This document shows positions 24,014 to 32,444 of a stretch of DNA of 64,000 nucleotides, piece after piece. This DNA comes from Clavibacter sp. VKM Ac-2873. Lineage in GTDB: Bacteria > Actinomycetota > Actinomycetes > Actinomycetales > Microbacteriaceae. Positions within the stretch are counted from its first letter, which is position 1. Each line of letters starts with the position of its first letter. The notes beneath the pieces are model-generated. The model made no database searches, was not told the origin of the DNA, and worked only from the letters and a program-made list of their open reading frames with translations. The translations under genes and the position numbers were made by a program. The stretch spans positions 1,364,001-1,428,000 of the forward strand of contig NZ_JADKRS010000001.1 of NCBI RefSeq assembly GCF_015351075.1, in the 5' to 3' direction.

Positions 24014-27000
24014 CTAGATGACCGCCTCGCTCCAGTCGTCCGGGTTGCCGAAGCGGTGGGCAGTGATGCTGATCGCCTGCTCGCGCAGGAACGTGAGCAT
24101 CTCGACGCGGCCGGCCGCGGTGATCTCGTCGGCGAAGACGGCGACGTCGGGCGTGCCGCGGAGCGCGTCGGACAGGGCCCGCGCCTCGACGAGCCGCGAG
24201 TCGCGCGCGGCGACGAGGCGCACGCGCTCCGTCGGGATCCCGTCAGCGGCGACGCGGGCGAGCCACGCCTCGTCGGTCTCGATGGTCACGTGCACGCTCG
24301 GCAGGTCCTCGAGCACCTGGCCGAGGCCGGCCGGGAGGATCCCCGGCACCGACACGTGCATCTCCGCGCGCGCCAGGCGCCCGGCCGCGAGCACGCGCAG
24401 CAGGTCGGCGAGCGCGCCGGACTCGGTGAGCCGCACCGTGACGGGCAGCGGGCGGTAGCGGAACAGGTTCCGCTCGACGCCGAGGCCGCTCGGGTCCTTC
24501 ACCTGGCCGAACTCGTCGTGCCACGCGACCGCGTCGCTGAGGGCGGAGCGGCGCACGAGGTCGAAGTCCTCGTAGCGGATGGCCGGCTGCGCCGACTCGA
24601 TGAGCTCCGTGACCCGCGGCGACAGCCCGCGCAGGTGCAGCGAGCTCGAGTGCCGGCCCTCGTCGGAGACCCAGGAGCCGAGGCCCATGAGGTAGTTCGG
24701 GCCGCCGGCCTTGGTGCCGGATCCGACCGAGGAGCGCTTCCAGCCGCCGAACGGCTGGCGCTGCACGATCGCGCCCGTGATCCCGCGGTTGACGTAGAGG
24801 TTGCCCGCCTCGACCGTCTCCAGCCACTGCTCGAGCTCGCGCGCGTCGAGGCTGTGCAGGCCCGCGGTGAGGCCGTACGGGATCGCGTTCTGGAAGCGGA
24901 TGGCCTCCTCGAGCGTGCGGGCGCGCATCACGCCGAGCACGGGGCCGAAGAACTCGGTGAGGTGGAAGTACGACCCCGGCTTCACGCCGTCGCGGACGCC
25001 CGGCGACCAGAGGCGGCCGGTCTCGTCCTTGACCTCGGGCTCCACGAGCCACTTCTCGCCGACGCCGAGCTGCGTGAGCGCGTGCTTGAGCTTGCCGGCC
25101 GCGGGCTCGATGATCGGGCCCATCTGCGTGGTCGGATCCGACGGGTACCCCACGCGCAGCGACGACACCGCGTCGGTGAGCTGCGTGAGGAAGCGACGGG
25201 ACTTGCCGACCGAGCCCACGAGGATCACGAGGCTCGCCGCCGAGCACTTCTGGCCGGCGTGACCGAACGCGCTCTTCACGACGTCGGCGGCGGCCAGGTC
25301 GAGGTCGGCGCTCGGGGTGACGATGATGGCGTTCTTGCCGCTGGTCTCCGCGAGGAGCGGGAGGTCGCTCTTCCAGGAGCGGAAGACCTCGGCGGTCTCG
25401 TAGCCGCCCGTGAGGATCACGCGGTCGACCGCCGGATGGGAGATGAGGTGCTCGCCGAACTCGGCCTCGCCGGCGTCGACGAGCGCGAGCAGCTCGCGCG
25501 GCACGCCGGCCTCGCGGAGCGCTTCCACCAGCACGGCGCCGGAGCGGCGGGCCTGGCCGGCGGGCTTCACGACCACGCCGCTGCCGGCGGCCAAGGCTGC
25601 GAGCATGCTGCCCGCGGGGATCGCGACGGGGAAGTTCCACGGCGGCGCCACGACGGTGACGCGCGACGGCACGAACCGGGCCCCCTGCACGCGGTCGAGG
25701 TCGCGGGCGCGCTCGGCGTAGTAGTGCGCGAAGTCCACGGCCTCGCTGACCTCGGGGTCGGCCTCGGCGATGGTCTTGCCGGTCTCGGACGCCATCACCT
25801 CGATGAGGCGCGCGCGATTGCGCTCGATCGCGACGCCCACCCGGTGCAGGAGGGCGGCGCGCTGGTCGCCGGGACGGGCGCCCCAGGACGCGGCGGCCGT
25901 GCGGACCCCGTCGATCAGGTCGTCGAGCTGCGCGGTGGAGTCGATGCGCGCGGCCTCGATCGTCGCGACGCCGAGCCGCGACGCCTCGACGCGCGACAGG
26001 ATCTCGCGGCCCCAGGCGCGGTTCGTCGGCAGCGCCGGATCCGTGTCGGCCGCGTTGTGGAACGGCGTCGCGGAGGCGTCCGGGTCCACCAGCGCGTCGG
26101 GCGTGAGCAGCGAGCCGCGCGTGAAGCCCTGGACCACGCTCGTGAGCTGCGGGTCGACCTCTTCCTCCGGCTCCTCCGGCGTCGCAGGCGCGGCGAGCGG
26201 ATCCACGTCGTCGAGCTCCGGCGGGAAGCGGCGGTCCTGCGTGCGGTTCGGCGCCGGGATGGCGTCGTCCACGCCGGCGAGCGACGAGCGGAACCGCTGC
26301 TCCTCCCGCGCGAACAGGGCGCTCGACGTGCTCAGCTCGAACACCGCCGACATGAAGTTCTCCTGGCTCGCGTTCTCCTCCAGGCGGCGGATGAGGTACG
26401 AGATGGCCACGTCGAACTCGGTCGGGTGCACCACGGGCGTGTAGAGCAGCAGCCCGCCGACCGTGCGCTTCACGGCCTCGGCCTGGCCGGTCGCCATGCC
26501 GAGGAGCATCTCGAACTCGATCCGGTCGGTCACGCCGCGCTCCTCCGCGAGCAGCCACGCGTAGGCCACGTCGAAGAGGTTGTGCCCGGCGACGCCGATC
26601 TTCACGGCGTCGGCCGCGGCGGGCTGGAGCGCGTGCTCGAGCATGCGCTTGTAGTGCGTGTCGGTCTGCTCCTTGGTGGCCCAGGTGGCCACGGGCCAGT
26701 CGTGCATCCGGCCGTCGACCTGCTCCATGGCGAGGTTCGCGCCCTTCACGACGCGGACCTTGATGGGCGCGCCACCCGCGGCGCGCCGCTCCTGCGCCCA
26801 CGCGGTGAGCCGCTGGAGGCCCGCGAGCGCGTCGGGCAGGTACGCCTGCAGCACGATGCCGGCCTCGAGGTCCTTCAGCTGCGGCTGGTCGAGCACGCGC
26901 GTGAACACCTCGATGGTGAGGTCGAGGTCCTTGTACTCCTCCATGTCGAGGTTGATGAACTTGGGGGTCTCCGCCTCCGACGCCAGCTCGTACAGCGGGG

Positions 27001-27664
27001 TGAGCCGCTCGACGACCTTGTCGACGGCCTCGTCGAACGCCCACATCGACAGCTGCGAGACGACGCTCGACACCTTGATGGAGACGTAGTCCACGTCGTC
27101 CCGGGCGAGCAGCTCGCGCGTGCCCGCCAGGCGGCGCGCGGCCTCCTTCTCGCCGAGCACGGCCTCGCCGAGCAGGTTGAGGTTGAGGCGGGATCCGCCC
27201 TCGCGCAGCTTGGCGATCGCCGGGCCGAGCTTCTCGCTCGTCGCGTCGACGATGAGGTGCCCGACCATCTCGCGCAGCACGCGCCGCGCGACCGGGACGA
27301 CCACCTGAGGGAGGACGGGGCCGAGGATGCCGCCCGCGCGGATCGCGCCCTGCATGTACCAGGGCAGGAAGCCGGGGGTCTTGGCGGTCAGCGCGGCGAG
27401 GCTGTTGCCCGCGACCGGCAGGTCCTCGGGACGCACCACGCGGTCGACGAAGCCGATGGTGAAGTCGAGGCCGTTCTCGTCCTTGAGGACGCCGGCGAGG
27501 CGCTCGGCGGACGGATCGGCGGGGTGCTGCGCCGCCTCCGCGAGCCACGTGCGCACGAGCGCGACGGACCGGTCGGCGAGCGCCGCGCGATCCGGGGCGG
27601 CGGAAGCGCCGTCGACCGTCGGGATCTGCGCGGTCTCGGGGGCGGATGCGGTCTCGGCGGTCAT
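24014..27664 (-). CDS. putA: Bifunctional proline dehydrogenase / L-glutamate gamma-semialdehyde dehydrogenase
   Basis: A 1216-aa enzyme that oxidises proline to glutamate in two steps with FAD and NAD. The N-terminal proline dehydrogenase barrel (about 30-490) includes DVDYVSIKVSSVVSQ, VVLQAYLPDALAGLQRL-like and LIRRLEENASQENFM. The aldehyde dehydrogenase domain (about 530-1030) has VAPPWNFPVAIPAG, LAETSGKNAI (catalytic Glu region) and the nucleophile Cys in GHAGQKCSAASLVIL. A further ~180-residue C-terminal region is present, and there is no ribbon-helix-helix DNA-binding domain, so it is not an autorepressor. A divergent LysR gene and an inverted repeat suggest external control. Confidence 0.95.
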   Translation of the reverse strand: MTAETASAPETAQIPTVDGASAAPDRAALADRSVALVRTWLAEAAQHPADPSAERLAGVLKDENGLDFTIGFVDRVVRPEDLPVAGNSLAALTAKTPGFLPWYMQGAIRAGGILGPVLPQVVVPVARRVLREMVGHLIVDATSEKLGPAIAKLREGGSRLNLNLLGEAVLGEKEAARRLAGTRELLARDDVDYVSIKVSSVVSQLSMWAFDEAVDKVVERLTPLYELASEAETPKFINLDMEEYKDLDLTIEVFTRVLDQPQLKDLEAGIVLQAYLPDALAGLQRLTAWAQERRAAGGAPIKVRVVKGANLAMEQVDGRMHDWPVATWATKEQTDTHYKRMLEHALQPAAADAVKIGVAGHNLFDVAYAWLLAEERGVTDRIEFEMLLGMATGQAEAVKRTVGGLLLYTPVVHPTEFDVAISYLIRRLEENASQENFMSAVFELSTSSALFAREEQRFRSSLAGVDDAIPAPNRTQDRRFPPELDDVDPLAAPATPEEPEEEVDPQLTSVVQGFTRGSLLTPDALVDPDASATPFHNAADTDPALPTNRAWGREILSRVEASRLGVATIEAARIDSTAQLDDLIDGVRTAAASWGARPGDQRAALLHRVGVAIERNRARLIEVMASETGKTIAEADPEVSEAVDFAHYYAERARDLDRVQGARFVPSRVTVVAPPWNFPVAIPAGSMLAALAAGSGVVVKPAGQARRSGAVLVEALREAGVPRELLALVDAGEAEFGEHLISHPAVDRVILTGGYETAEVFRSWKSDLPLLAETSGKNAIIVTPSADLDLAAADVVKSAFGHAGQKCSAASLVILVGSVGKSRRFLTQLTDAVSSLRVGYPSDPTTQMGPIIEPAAGKLKHALTQLGVGEKWLVEPEVKDETGRLWSPGVRDGVKPGSYFHLTEFFGPVLGVMRARTLEEAIRFQNAIPYGLTAGLHSLDARELEQWLETVEAGNLYVNRGITGAIVQRQPFGGWKRSSVGSGTKAGGPNYLMGLGSWVSDEGRHSSSLHLRGLSPRVTELIESAQPAIRYEDFDLVRRSALSDAVAWHDEFGQVKDPSGLGVERNLFRYRPLPVTVRLTESGALADLLRVLAAGRLARAEMHVSVPGILPAGLGQVLEDLPSVHVTIETDEAWLARVAADGIPTERVRLVAARDSRLVEARALSDALRGTPDVAVFADEITAAGRVEMLTFLREQAISITAHRFGNPDDWSEAVI

Positions 27665-27748
27665 GCGGGAACCTCTTCGTCTCGGGTGGGCCTCGGCCCC
27701 GTCGTCGGCCGCGCTGCGGGCGCGTCCTCCCAGTGTGCGACCATGCTC

Positions 27749-27777
27749 TCATCGGATGCGCTGAACGTTTCCGATGA
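27749..27777. promoter_or_regulatory. Inverted repeat in the putA/lysR divergent region, candidate LysR operator
   Basis: TCATCGGA (27749-27756) and TCCGATGA (27770-27777) form a perfect 8-bp inverted repeat with 13 bp between. A third related half-site, CCGATGA, is at 27794-27800. The repeat lies about 85 bp from putA and 58 bp from the LysR gene, a typical site for a LysR-type activator. Which protein binds is inferred. Confidence 0.55.
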
Positions 27778-27834
27778 TCATCGTGCGGCCCTGCCGATGA
27801 TTCCACGCTCGCCTGAGATCCCGGGGAGGCGCAC

Positions 27835-28737
27835 GTGCTCGAGATGCGTCGGCTGCGGCTCCTGCGCGAGCTCAAGCTCCGCGGCACGATCGGCGCGGTC
27901 GCCGACGCGCTCTCGTTCAGCCCGTCGTCGGTGTCGGAGCAGCTGTCGCAGCTGGAGCGCGAGGCGGGCGTGACGCTGCTGCGGCGGGTCGGCCGGAGGG
28001 TCGTGCTCACGCCGCAGGCGGAGATCCTCGTGGAGCACACGACCGCGCTGCTCGAGCGGCTGGAGCGCGCCGAGACCGAGGTGAACGCGTCGCTCGCGAA
28101 CGTTTCCGGCACCATCCGCGTGGCCGCGTTCCAGTCGGCGCTGCTCGCGCTCGTGCCGCCCGCGCTCACGATCCTCCGCGACGACTACCCGGACCTGCGG
28201 GTCGAGATCACGATGCGCGAGCCCGAGTCGGGACTCCACGACGTGTGGGCGCGCGACCACGACCTCGTCATCGCCGAGCAGTACCCGGCGCACGCGGCGC
28301 CGCGGCCCGCCGATCTCGACCGCGAGGAGCTGTGCGTGGATCCGCTCCGCCTCGGCCTCCCGCCCGGCCGCGACGACGTGCGCTCGATCTCCGACGCGCG
28401 CCGCCTGCCGTGGGTCATGGAGCCCGCGGGCACGGCGTCCCGCCACTTCGCCGAGCAGGTGTGCCGCGTCGCGGGCTTCGAGCCGGACGTCCGGTACGTG
28501 ACGGCCGACCTGCAGGCGCACATCGACCTCGTGCGCGGCGGGCACGCCGCATCCGTGCTGCCCGACCTCGTGTGGGCCGGGCGCGAGCCCGACGTGCGCC
28601 TGATCGGCCTCCCCGGCTCGCCGCGGCGCACGGTGTTCACGTCGTCGCGCGTGGGGAGCCTCGACCGGCCGGGGATCCGCGCCTGCCGCGACGCCCTGGC
28701 CCGCGCGGTCGAGGTGATGGGGCCGGGCTCCCGCTGA
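27835..28737 (+). CDS. LysR-type transcriptional regulator, probably of putA
   Basis: A 300-aa regulator. The winged helix-turn-helix (residues 1-65: MRRLRLLRELKLRGTIGAVADALSFSPSSVSEQLSQLEREAGVTLLRR) is followed by a LysR substrate-binding domain with VRVAAFQSALLALVPPALTILR-like and DLQAHIDLVRGGHAASVLPDLV. GTG 27835 is chosen for its strong ggggagg site. The effector may be proline, since the gene is divergent from putA with an inverted repeat between them. A 14-bp hairpin terminator follows the stop. Confidence 0.88.
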   Translation: MLEMRRLRLLRELKLRGTIGAVADALSFSPSSVSEQLSQLEREAGVTLLRRVGRRVVLTPQAEILVEHTTALLERLERAETEVNASLANVSGTIRVAAFQSALLALVPPALTILRDDYPDLRVEITMREPESGLHDVWARDHDLVIAEQYPAHAAPRPADLDREELCVDPLRLGLPPGRDDVRSISDARRLPWVMEPAGTASRHFAEQVCRVAGFEPDVRYVTADLQAHIDLVRGGHAASVLPDLVWAGREPDVRLIGLPGSPRRTVFTSSRVGSLDRPGIRACRDALARAVEVMGPGSR

Positions 28738-28760
28738 TCCGCCTGCGCGGGCGGACGACG

Positions 28761-28792
28761 ACGGGCCCGGATCCGCAGGGATCCGGGCCCGT
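28761..28792. terminator. 14-bp perfect hairpin terminator
   Basis: The arms acgggcccggatcc (28761-28774) and ggatccgggcccgt (28779-28792) surround a GCAG tetraloop. The hairpin lies between the LysR stop and the stop of the convergent pore-forming protein gene, and probably serves both. Confidence 0.75.
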
Positions 28793-28797
28793 GCTGC

Positions 28798-29676
28798 TCA
28801 ATCCCCCGCGAGCCCAGGGCGAGCAGCGGACGAGAAGAGCAACGCCCCCGCCTCACCCGAGGCCGTGTCGTCCTCGAGTGTCACCACCGAGGACGAGTAG
28901 TACGAGATGTCCATGGTCTCCGTGTAGTCGAACGACGTCGGCTTCTTCGCGGCCTCGAGGACGGAGTTGATGTCGAGAGCCCAGAAGTGGTGCCCCTGGT
29001 ATGTGTCGCCGTAGTTGATGGCGGTCATGCCGGTCAGATAGGCCCGGTAGCCGATGCTGACGGAGAGCGCACCGAGCGTGGCGCTCAGAACAGCCTTCTT
29101 GTGCTGCCCCGGCTGGAGCAGGACCGACACCGAAGTCGACGAGCCCAATGTCACCGCCAGCGACTCGGTGTCCTGCTTTCCCCAATCGTGGGTGTACGAC
29201 AGCGAGGTCTCGCCTCCGACGTCCGTGCCGAGGAAGCCGATCTTGTAGGTGATCTTCTGCCCCACCGTGACCGAATCGGTCGACGAGACCGCCGATGACG
29301 CCGTGTCGGTCTTGGAGTCCTGGATCACTGCGGAGAACGTCGCGGGCTCGGAGCTCGGGTTGTTGAACTCGACGTTCTTGACGAGAGAATCCGTGATCTT
29401 GAGGCCTAGGACCGTTGCGCTGACCGGGACGAGCGTGACCTGCACCTGCGGCCACCCGTACGTGCGATAGAGGTCGTTCCACGGCGTCGGGCTGCAGAGG
29501 TAGGCGTCGTCCGGCGCCTTGCCGAAGTACGCCGCGACAGCGGACTTCAGGTCGCCATCTGTGAGGCCGAACTGCGCCGCCTGAGCGGGCGTGATGACGG
29601 CCTGCACCGATCCGGTCGCCTGGACGGTCGACTGCGCCTCGGTGACCCCAGCGGTGACGAGCACTTGGATGGACAT
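28798..29676 (-). CDS. Aerolysin/ETX_MTX2-like beta-pore-forming protein
   Basis: A 292-aa protein with no obvious signal peptide. The C-terminal two thirds read like an aerolysin-fold pore module: Ser/Thr-rich alternating strands SAVSSTDSVTVGQKITYKI, GFLGTDVGGETSLSYTHDWGKQDTE (the prestem-loop region followed by the family's Tyr-Thr-x-x-Trp-Gly-Lys pattern), VTLGSSTSVSVLLQPGQHKKAVLSATLG, and a terminal GHHFWALDI motif. The N-terminal ~90 residues would be the targeting part and match nothing I know. Local GC is near 62% in sampled lines, against about 73% around, which suggests acquisition. A strong aggggga site precedes ATG 29676. The target cell cannot be read from sequence. Confidence 0.7.
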   Translation of the reverse strand: MSIQVLVTAGVTEAQSTVQATGSVQAVITPAQAAQFGLTDGDLKSAVAAYFGKAPDDAYLCSPTPWNDLYRTYGWPQVQVTLVPVSATVLGLKITDSLVKNVEFNNPSSEPATFSAVIQDSKTDTASSAVSSTDSVTVGQKITYKIGFLGTDVGGETSLSYTHDWGKQDTESLAVTLGSSTSVSVLLQPGQHKKAVLSATLGALSVSIGYRAYLTGMTAINYGDTYQGHHFWALDINSVLEAAKKPTSFDYTETMDISYYSSSVVTLEDDTASGEAGALLFSSAARPGLAGD

Positions 29677-29738
29677 TGATTCCCCCTGATCCTCGTCGAG
29701 CCGTGGGACGGCGGCCCGGAAGCGACCCGACGTGGACC

Positions 29739-29767
29739 AGTAGATCCGCGAATGCCGTGACGGACAA
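29739..29767 (-). promoter_or_regulatory. Possible promoter of the pore-forming protein gene
   Basis: On the minus strand TTGTCC (29767-29762) and TCTACT (29744-29739) are 17 bp apart, a sigma-70-like arrangement. It would leave a leader of about 55 nt before ATG 29676. The rest of the 263-bp gap 29677-29939 shows no gene. Confidence 0.3.
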
Positions 29768-29939
29768 CGACCCCCGTGCGGTACCTACCGGCCTCAGCAC
29801 TGGGTTCTCCGCGTAGCGCGGCCCGATGGGCCGCGTACCGTCACGCGGGGATGACCCCGTCGCGGGGGCTCGCCGCCGCGGGGACGAGGTGGGCACGAGG
29901 ACGAGAGCCCGCGTGCCCACCTCGATGGCCCAGCCGCGA

Positions 29940-30782
29940 TCAGACCCCCGAGGCGCCCGGCCCTCCATCGCTGTCGAGATCGGAGGAGGGGTGCCCCGTC
30001 GCAGCCGCCCCGGCCGGCTTCCGCCGCCCGGTCACCACGATGAGCACCACGGCTGCTGCCGCGAGCACGACGATCCCGATGCCCACGCCGACGATGACGC
30101 CGAGGTAGGGTGCGAGGCCCTGCTCCTGCCCGGCCGCGGTGCCCGGGTCGGCGGCGGACGGGTTCGACCCGCCGGACGAGGCGGCGCCGGATCCGGCGGC
30201 CCCCTCCTCGGCGGCCGCGCAGCCCGGGCCGGCGGGCGTGCCCGCGGAGGGCGTCGCGCCGTCGGGGGCCTGGTACGTGAACGCGATCGAGTCGGAGACG
30301 GGGTGCCCGTCCGCCGAGACGACGCGCCACGTGACCGTGTACTGCCCGGATCCGCCGAGCGCGACCGGCACCGAGACGGTGCGCCCGGAGTTCACGGCGC
30401 AGCCGGTCTCGAAGTGCGTGCCCTGCGCGTCCGGTCCCGTCACCTGCACGATGGACGACCCGCCCGCGCCGGATGCGCCGCCGGTCGCGGCGTCGCCGCC
30501 GGCGCCGGCCGCCGTGCCGAGGTCGAGGATGACGTCGTTGAAGGTCAGCGCGACCTCCGACGGCGGCGCGTCGACGGTGGATCCGGCCGCCGGCGAGCTC
30601 GACACGAGGTAGTCGTGCGCGGACGCCGACAGCGCGCCGTCGGGCCCGCTCCCCTGCGCCAGTCCGGCGAGCGCGAACGCGCCCGTCGCGAGCGCGGCGC
30701 CGGCGACCGCCGCGGCGAGCCGCCGACGTCGCGAGGCCGACGGGCGCCCGACGCGGGCCGTGATGCGCTCGCCGGGCGTCAC
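29940..30782 (-). CDS. CopC-domain copper resistance protein, membrane-anchored
   Basis: A 280-aa exported protein. The signal peptide RRRRLAAAVAGAALATGAFALAG is followed by a predicted cut at SASA/HDYLVSSSPAAGS, which would leave His as the first residue of the mature protein, the classic N-terminal Cu(II) ligand of CopC. The CopC beta-sandwich (about 55-200) contains VALTFND, YTVTWRVVSADGHPVSDSIAFTY and a Gly/Ala-rich insertion. A Ser/Pro/Gly linker with one more Cys and a C-terminal membrane helix (VIVGVGIGIVVLAAAAVVLIVV) tether it to the membrane. GTG 30782 overlaps the YcnI stop (GTGA), so the two are coupled. Confidence 0.85.
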   Translation of the reverse strand: MTPGERITARVGRPSASRRRRLAAAVAGAALATGAFALAGLAQGSGPDGALSASAHDYLVSSSPAAGSTVDAPPSEVALTFNDVILDLGTAAGAGGDAATGGASGAGGSSIVQVTGPDAQGTHFETGCAVNSGRTVSVPVALGGSGQYTVTWRVVSADGHPVSDSIAFTYQAPDGATPSAGTPAGPGCAAAEEGAAGSGAASSGGSNPSAADPGTAAGQEQGLAPYLGVIVGVGIGIVVLAAAAVVLIVVTGRRKPAGAAATGHPSSDLDSDGGPGASGV

Positions 30783-31543
30783 GCCTGGCCGCCGCCCTCG
30801 CGGCGCACGCGGGTGAGGGCGAAGACCGCGACCACGAGGGCCACCGCGCCGAGGGCGAGGCCGCCCACGCCGAGGCCGACCGCGACCGCGCTGCTCGTGG
30901 AGCCGGCGTCGGAGGACGCCGTCGTGACGGTCGCGTCGGGCGCCGCGGTGGTGGTCATCGCGCTCATGGAGTCGGCGGGCGGGGCGTCGTCCACGTAGAG
31001 CGTCGGCGCGGGGTGCTCCGGCTCCTCGCCGGAGGCCGGGGTGGCCTGGTCCCAGTCGACGATGGATCCGTCGGAGTAGCCCTGGTGCGCGGGCAGCATG
31101 ATGCTGCCGGTGTCGGGCACGGGACCGACGGAGACCGTGAAGCGCTGGAACTCGCCGGCCGTCAGGCCCACGCCGTCGTCGGCGGTCCAGGTGACCTCGA
31201 TGGGCGCGTCCGTGATGGTCGCGTCGTCCGTCTTCACCGGGGTGTCGAGCTTCTCGGTCGTGACCTTCGCGGTCCAGCCGGGCACGGGCTCGGTGGAGAG
31301 GCTCGAGAACGGGGTGTCCTTGGGCAGGTCGACGGTGACGCTCGTGGTCGTCGCGGTCGCGGACTCGGTGGGGACCTTGAAGGTCAGCGTGCTGTAGCTG
31401 CCGGCGGCCGCCTGATCGGGCGAGACGCGCACGTGGGCGGAGGCCGCGAGCGGCACGGCGACGGCGAGCGCGACGCCGCCGACGAGCGCGGTGGCCGAGC
31501 GGAGGATCCGGCGACGGGGGGCGGAGGGGGATGAGGTGGTCAT
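30779..31543 (-). CDS. YcnI family (DUF1775) copper-associated exported protein
   Basis: A 254-aa protein with a twin-Arg-rich signal peptide (PRRRILRSATALVGGVALAVAVPLAASA) cut just before HVRVSPDQAAAGSYSTLTFKVP, so the mature chain starts with His. In characterised YcnI proteins this His helps bind Cu(II). The DUF1775 domain covers about 32-190 (PVPGWTAKV, VTWTADDGVGLTAGEFQRFTVSVG). A C-terminal membrane helix near 220-245 anchors it. It is coupled to the CopC gene and very likely works with it in copper handling outside the membrane. Confidence 0.88.
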   Translation of the reverse strand: MTTSSPSAPRRRILRSATALVGGVALAVAVPLAASAHVRVSPDQAAAGSYSTLTFKVPTESATATTTSVTVDLPKDTPFSSLSTEPVPGWTAKVTTEKLDTPVKTDDATITDAPIEVTWTADDGVGLTAGEFQRFTVSVGPVPDTGSIMLPAHQGYSDGSIVDWDQATPASGEEPEHPAPTLYVDDAPPADSMSAMTTTAAPDATVTTASSDAGSTSSAVAVGLGVGGLALGAVALVVAVFALTRVRREGGGQA

Positions 31544-31713
31544 TGCTGGTGTCCTGTTCCGGGCCGCGCAGGGGCGGCCCCGGGAGCGGACGCGGCGGGG
31601 CCGGCGTCCGGTGCGGGAGAGAGGGGGCGGGCGATGCGGGGCATCGCGTCCGCGGCGCGAGCGGGCTCGCGCGATGGGCCGGGATCCGCGGTCCGCGGGA
31701 TCCGGCCGGCGCG

Positions 31714-32373
31714 TCAGGCGGCGGCGAGCGCGCGCGCGCGCGGCGGGCCGCGGTGCCGGAGGCGGCCGAGGCGCGCGCAGCGGTCGCGCAGCGCGAGCGG
31801 CGCGCGGGCGACCCGGGCGAGCGCCGTGGTGCGGCGCCCCTCGGGCCGGAGGAAGGGGATCGCGAGCGCGCGCACCACGCCGAGCGCGGAGGCAGCGACG
31901 AGCGCGCGGATGGCAGCCTCGCCATGCCGCAGCGCGAGGACGGTGACGATCAGCGCGCCGCCGTGCGAGAGCAGCATGACGGGGTCGAGCGCGCCCGACG
32001 CGCCCATGGCGCCCGCGCCGGCCGGGTCCAGGCCGGGGAGCGCGAGGGGCGTCGTGCCGTGCCCCATGCCCGCGTGCGGATCCGCCGCGACGACCTGCCC
32101 GGTCGCGCCGCCCGCCGCCGTGAACAGGCCGTGGAAGAGGAGCTGGCTGACGCCCACCGCGGCGACGAGGCGCCACAGTGCCGTGCGCCGGCCGGCGAGC
32201 GCGATGGCCGCGAGCGACGCGAGCGCCAGCCCGAACGCCACGACGCCCCACGACGGAGCGGCCCCGCCGCCGGCCTCGTGGAAGAGGGCGGCCACGAACG
32301 TGGCGGTGGTGGATGCGGCGAGCCCCCGGATCACGCGCAGGACGCGCGGAGGGATCGGGGACGGGACAGGCAT
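31714..32373 (-). CDS. Membrane protein of the copper module, 219 aa
   Basis: A 219-aa protein with about five hydrophobic segments (roughly 16-32, 38-60, 68-85, 120-140 and 148-165) and an Arg-rich C-terminal tail. Several His residues lie in or near helices (LFHEAGGG, LLFHGLF, PHAGMGHGTTP, LLSHGG), which would suit metal binding, although no family signature is recognised. It lies upstream of YcnI-CopC in the same direction with a 170-bp gap that holds nothing obvious, so membership of the same operon is likely but not certain. Confidence 0.6.
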   Translation of the reverse strand: MPVPSPIPPRVLRVIRGLAASTTATFVAALFHEAGGGAAPSWGVVAFGLALASLAAIALAGRRTALWRLVAAVGVSQLLFHGLFTAAGGATGQVVAADPHAGMGHGTTPLALPGLDPAGAGAMGASGALDPVMLLSHGGALIVTVLALRHGEAAIRALVAASALGVVRALAIPFLRPEGRRTTALARVARAPLALRDRCARLGRLRHRGPPRARALAAA

Positions 32374-32444
32374 CGAGGGAAGTGTAGAGGAGCGGCCCGG
32401 GAGGGCGCGGCGACGGCGGGAGGCCGCCGCCGCCGCGCCCGGCC

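Noticed and set aside
24056-27973. Long open frame (about 1300 codons) on the plus strand opposite putA
   Set aside because: It is the shadow of the high-GC putA gene: His/Arg/Leu/Val-rich low-complexity translation without any domain, while the minus strand has unmistakable ProDH and ALDH motifs.
29677-29939. Extra gene upstream of the pore-forming protein
   Set aside because: No open frame with a start, ribosome site and plausible composition is present on either strand; only a weak promoter candidate is visible.
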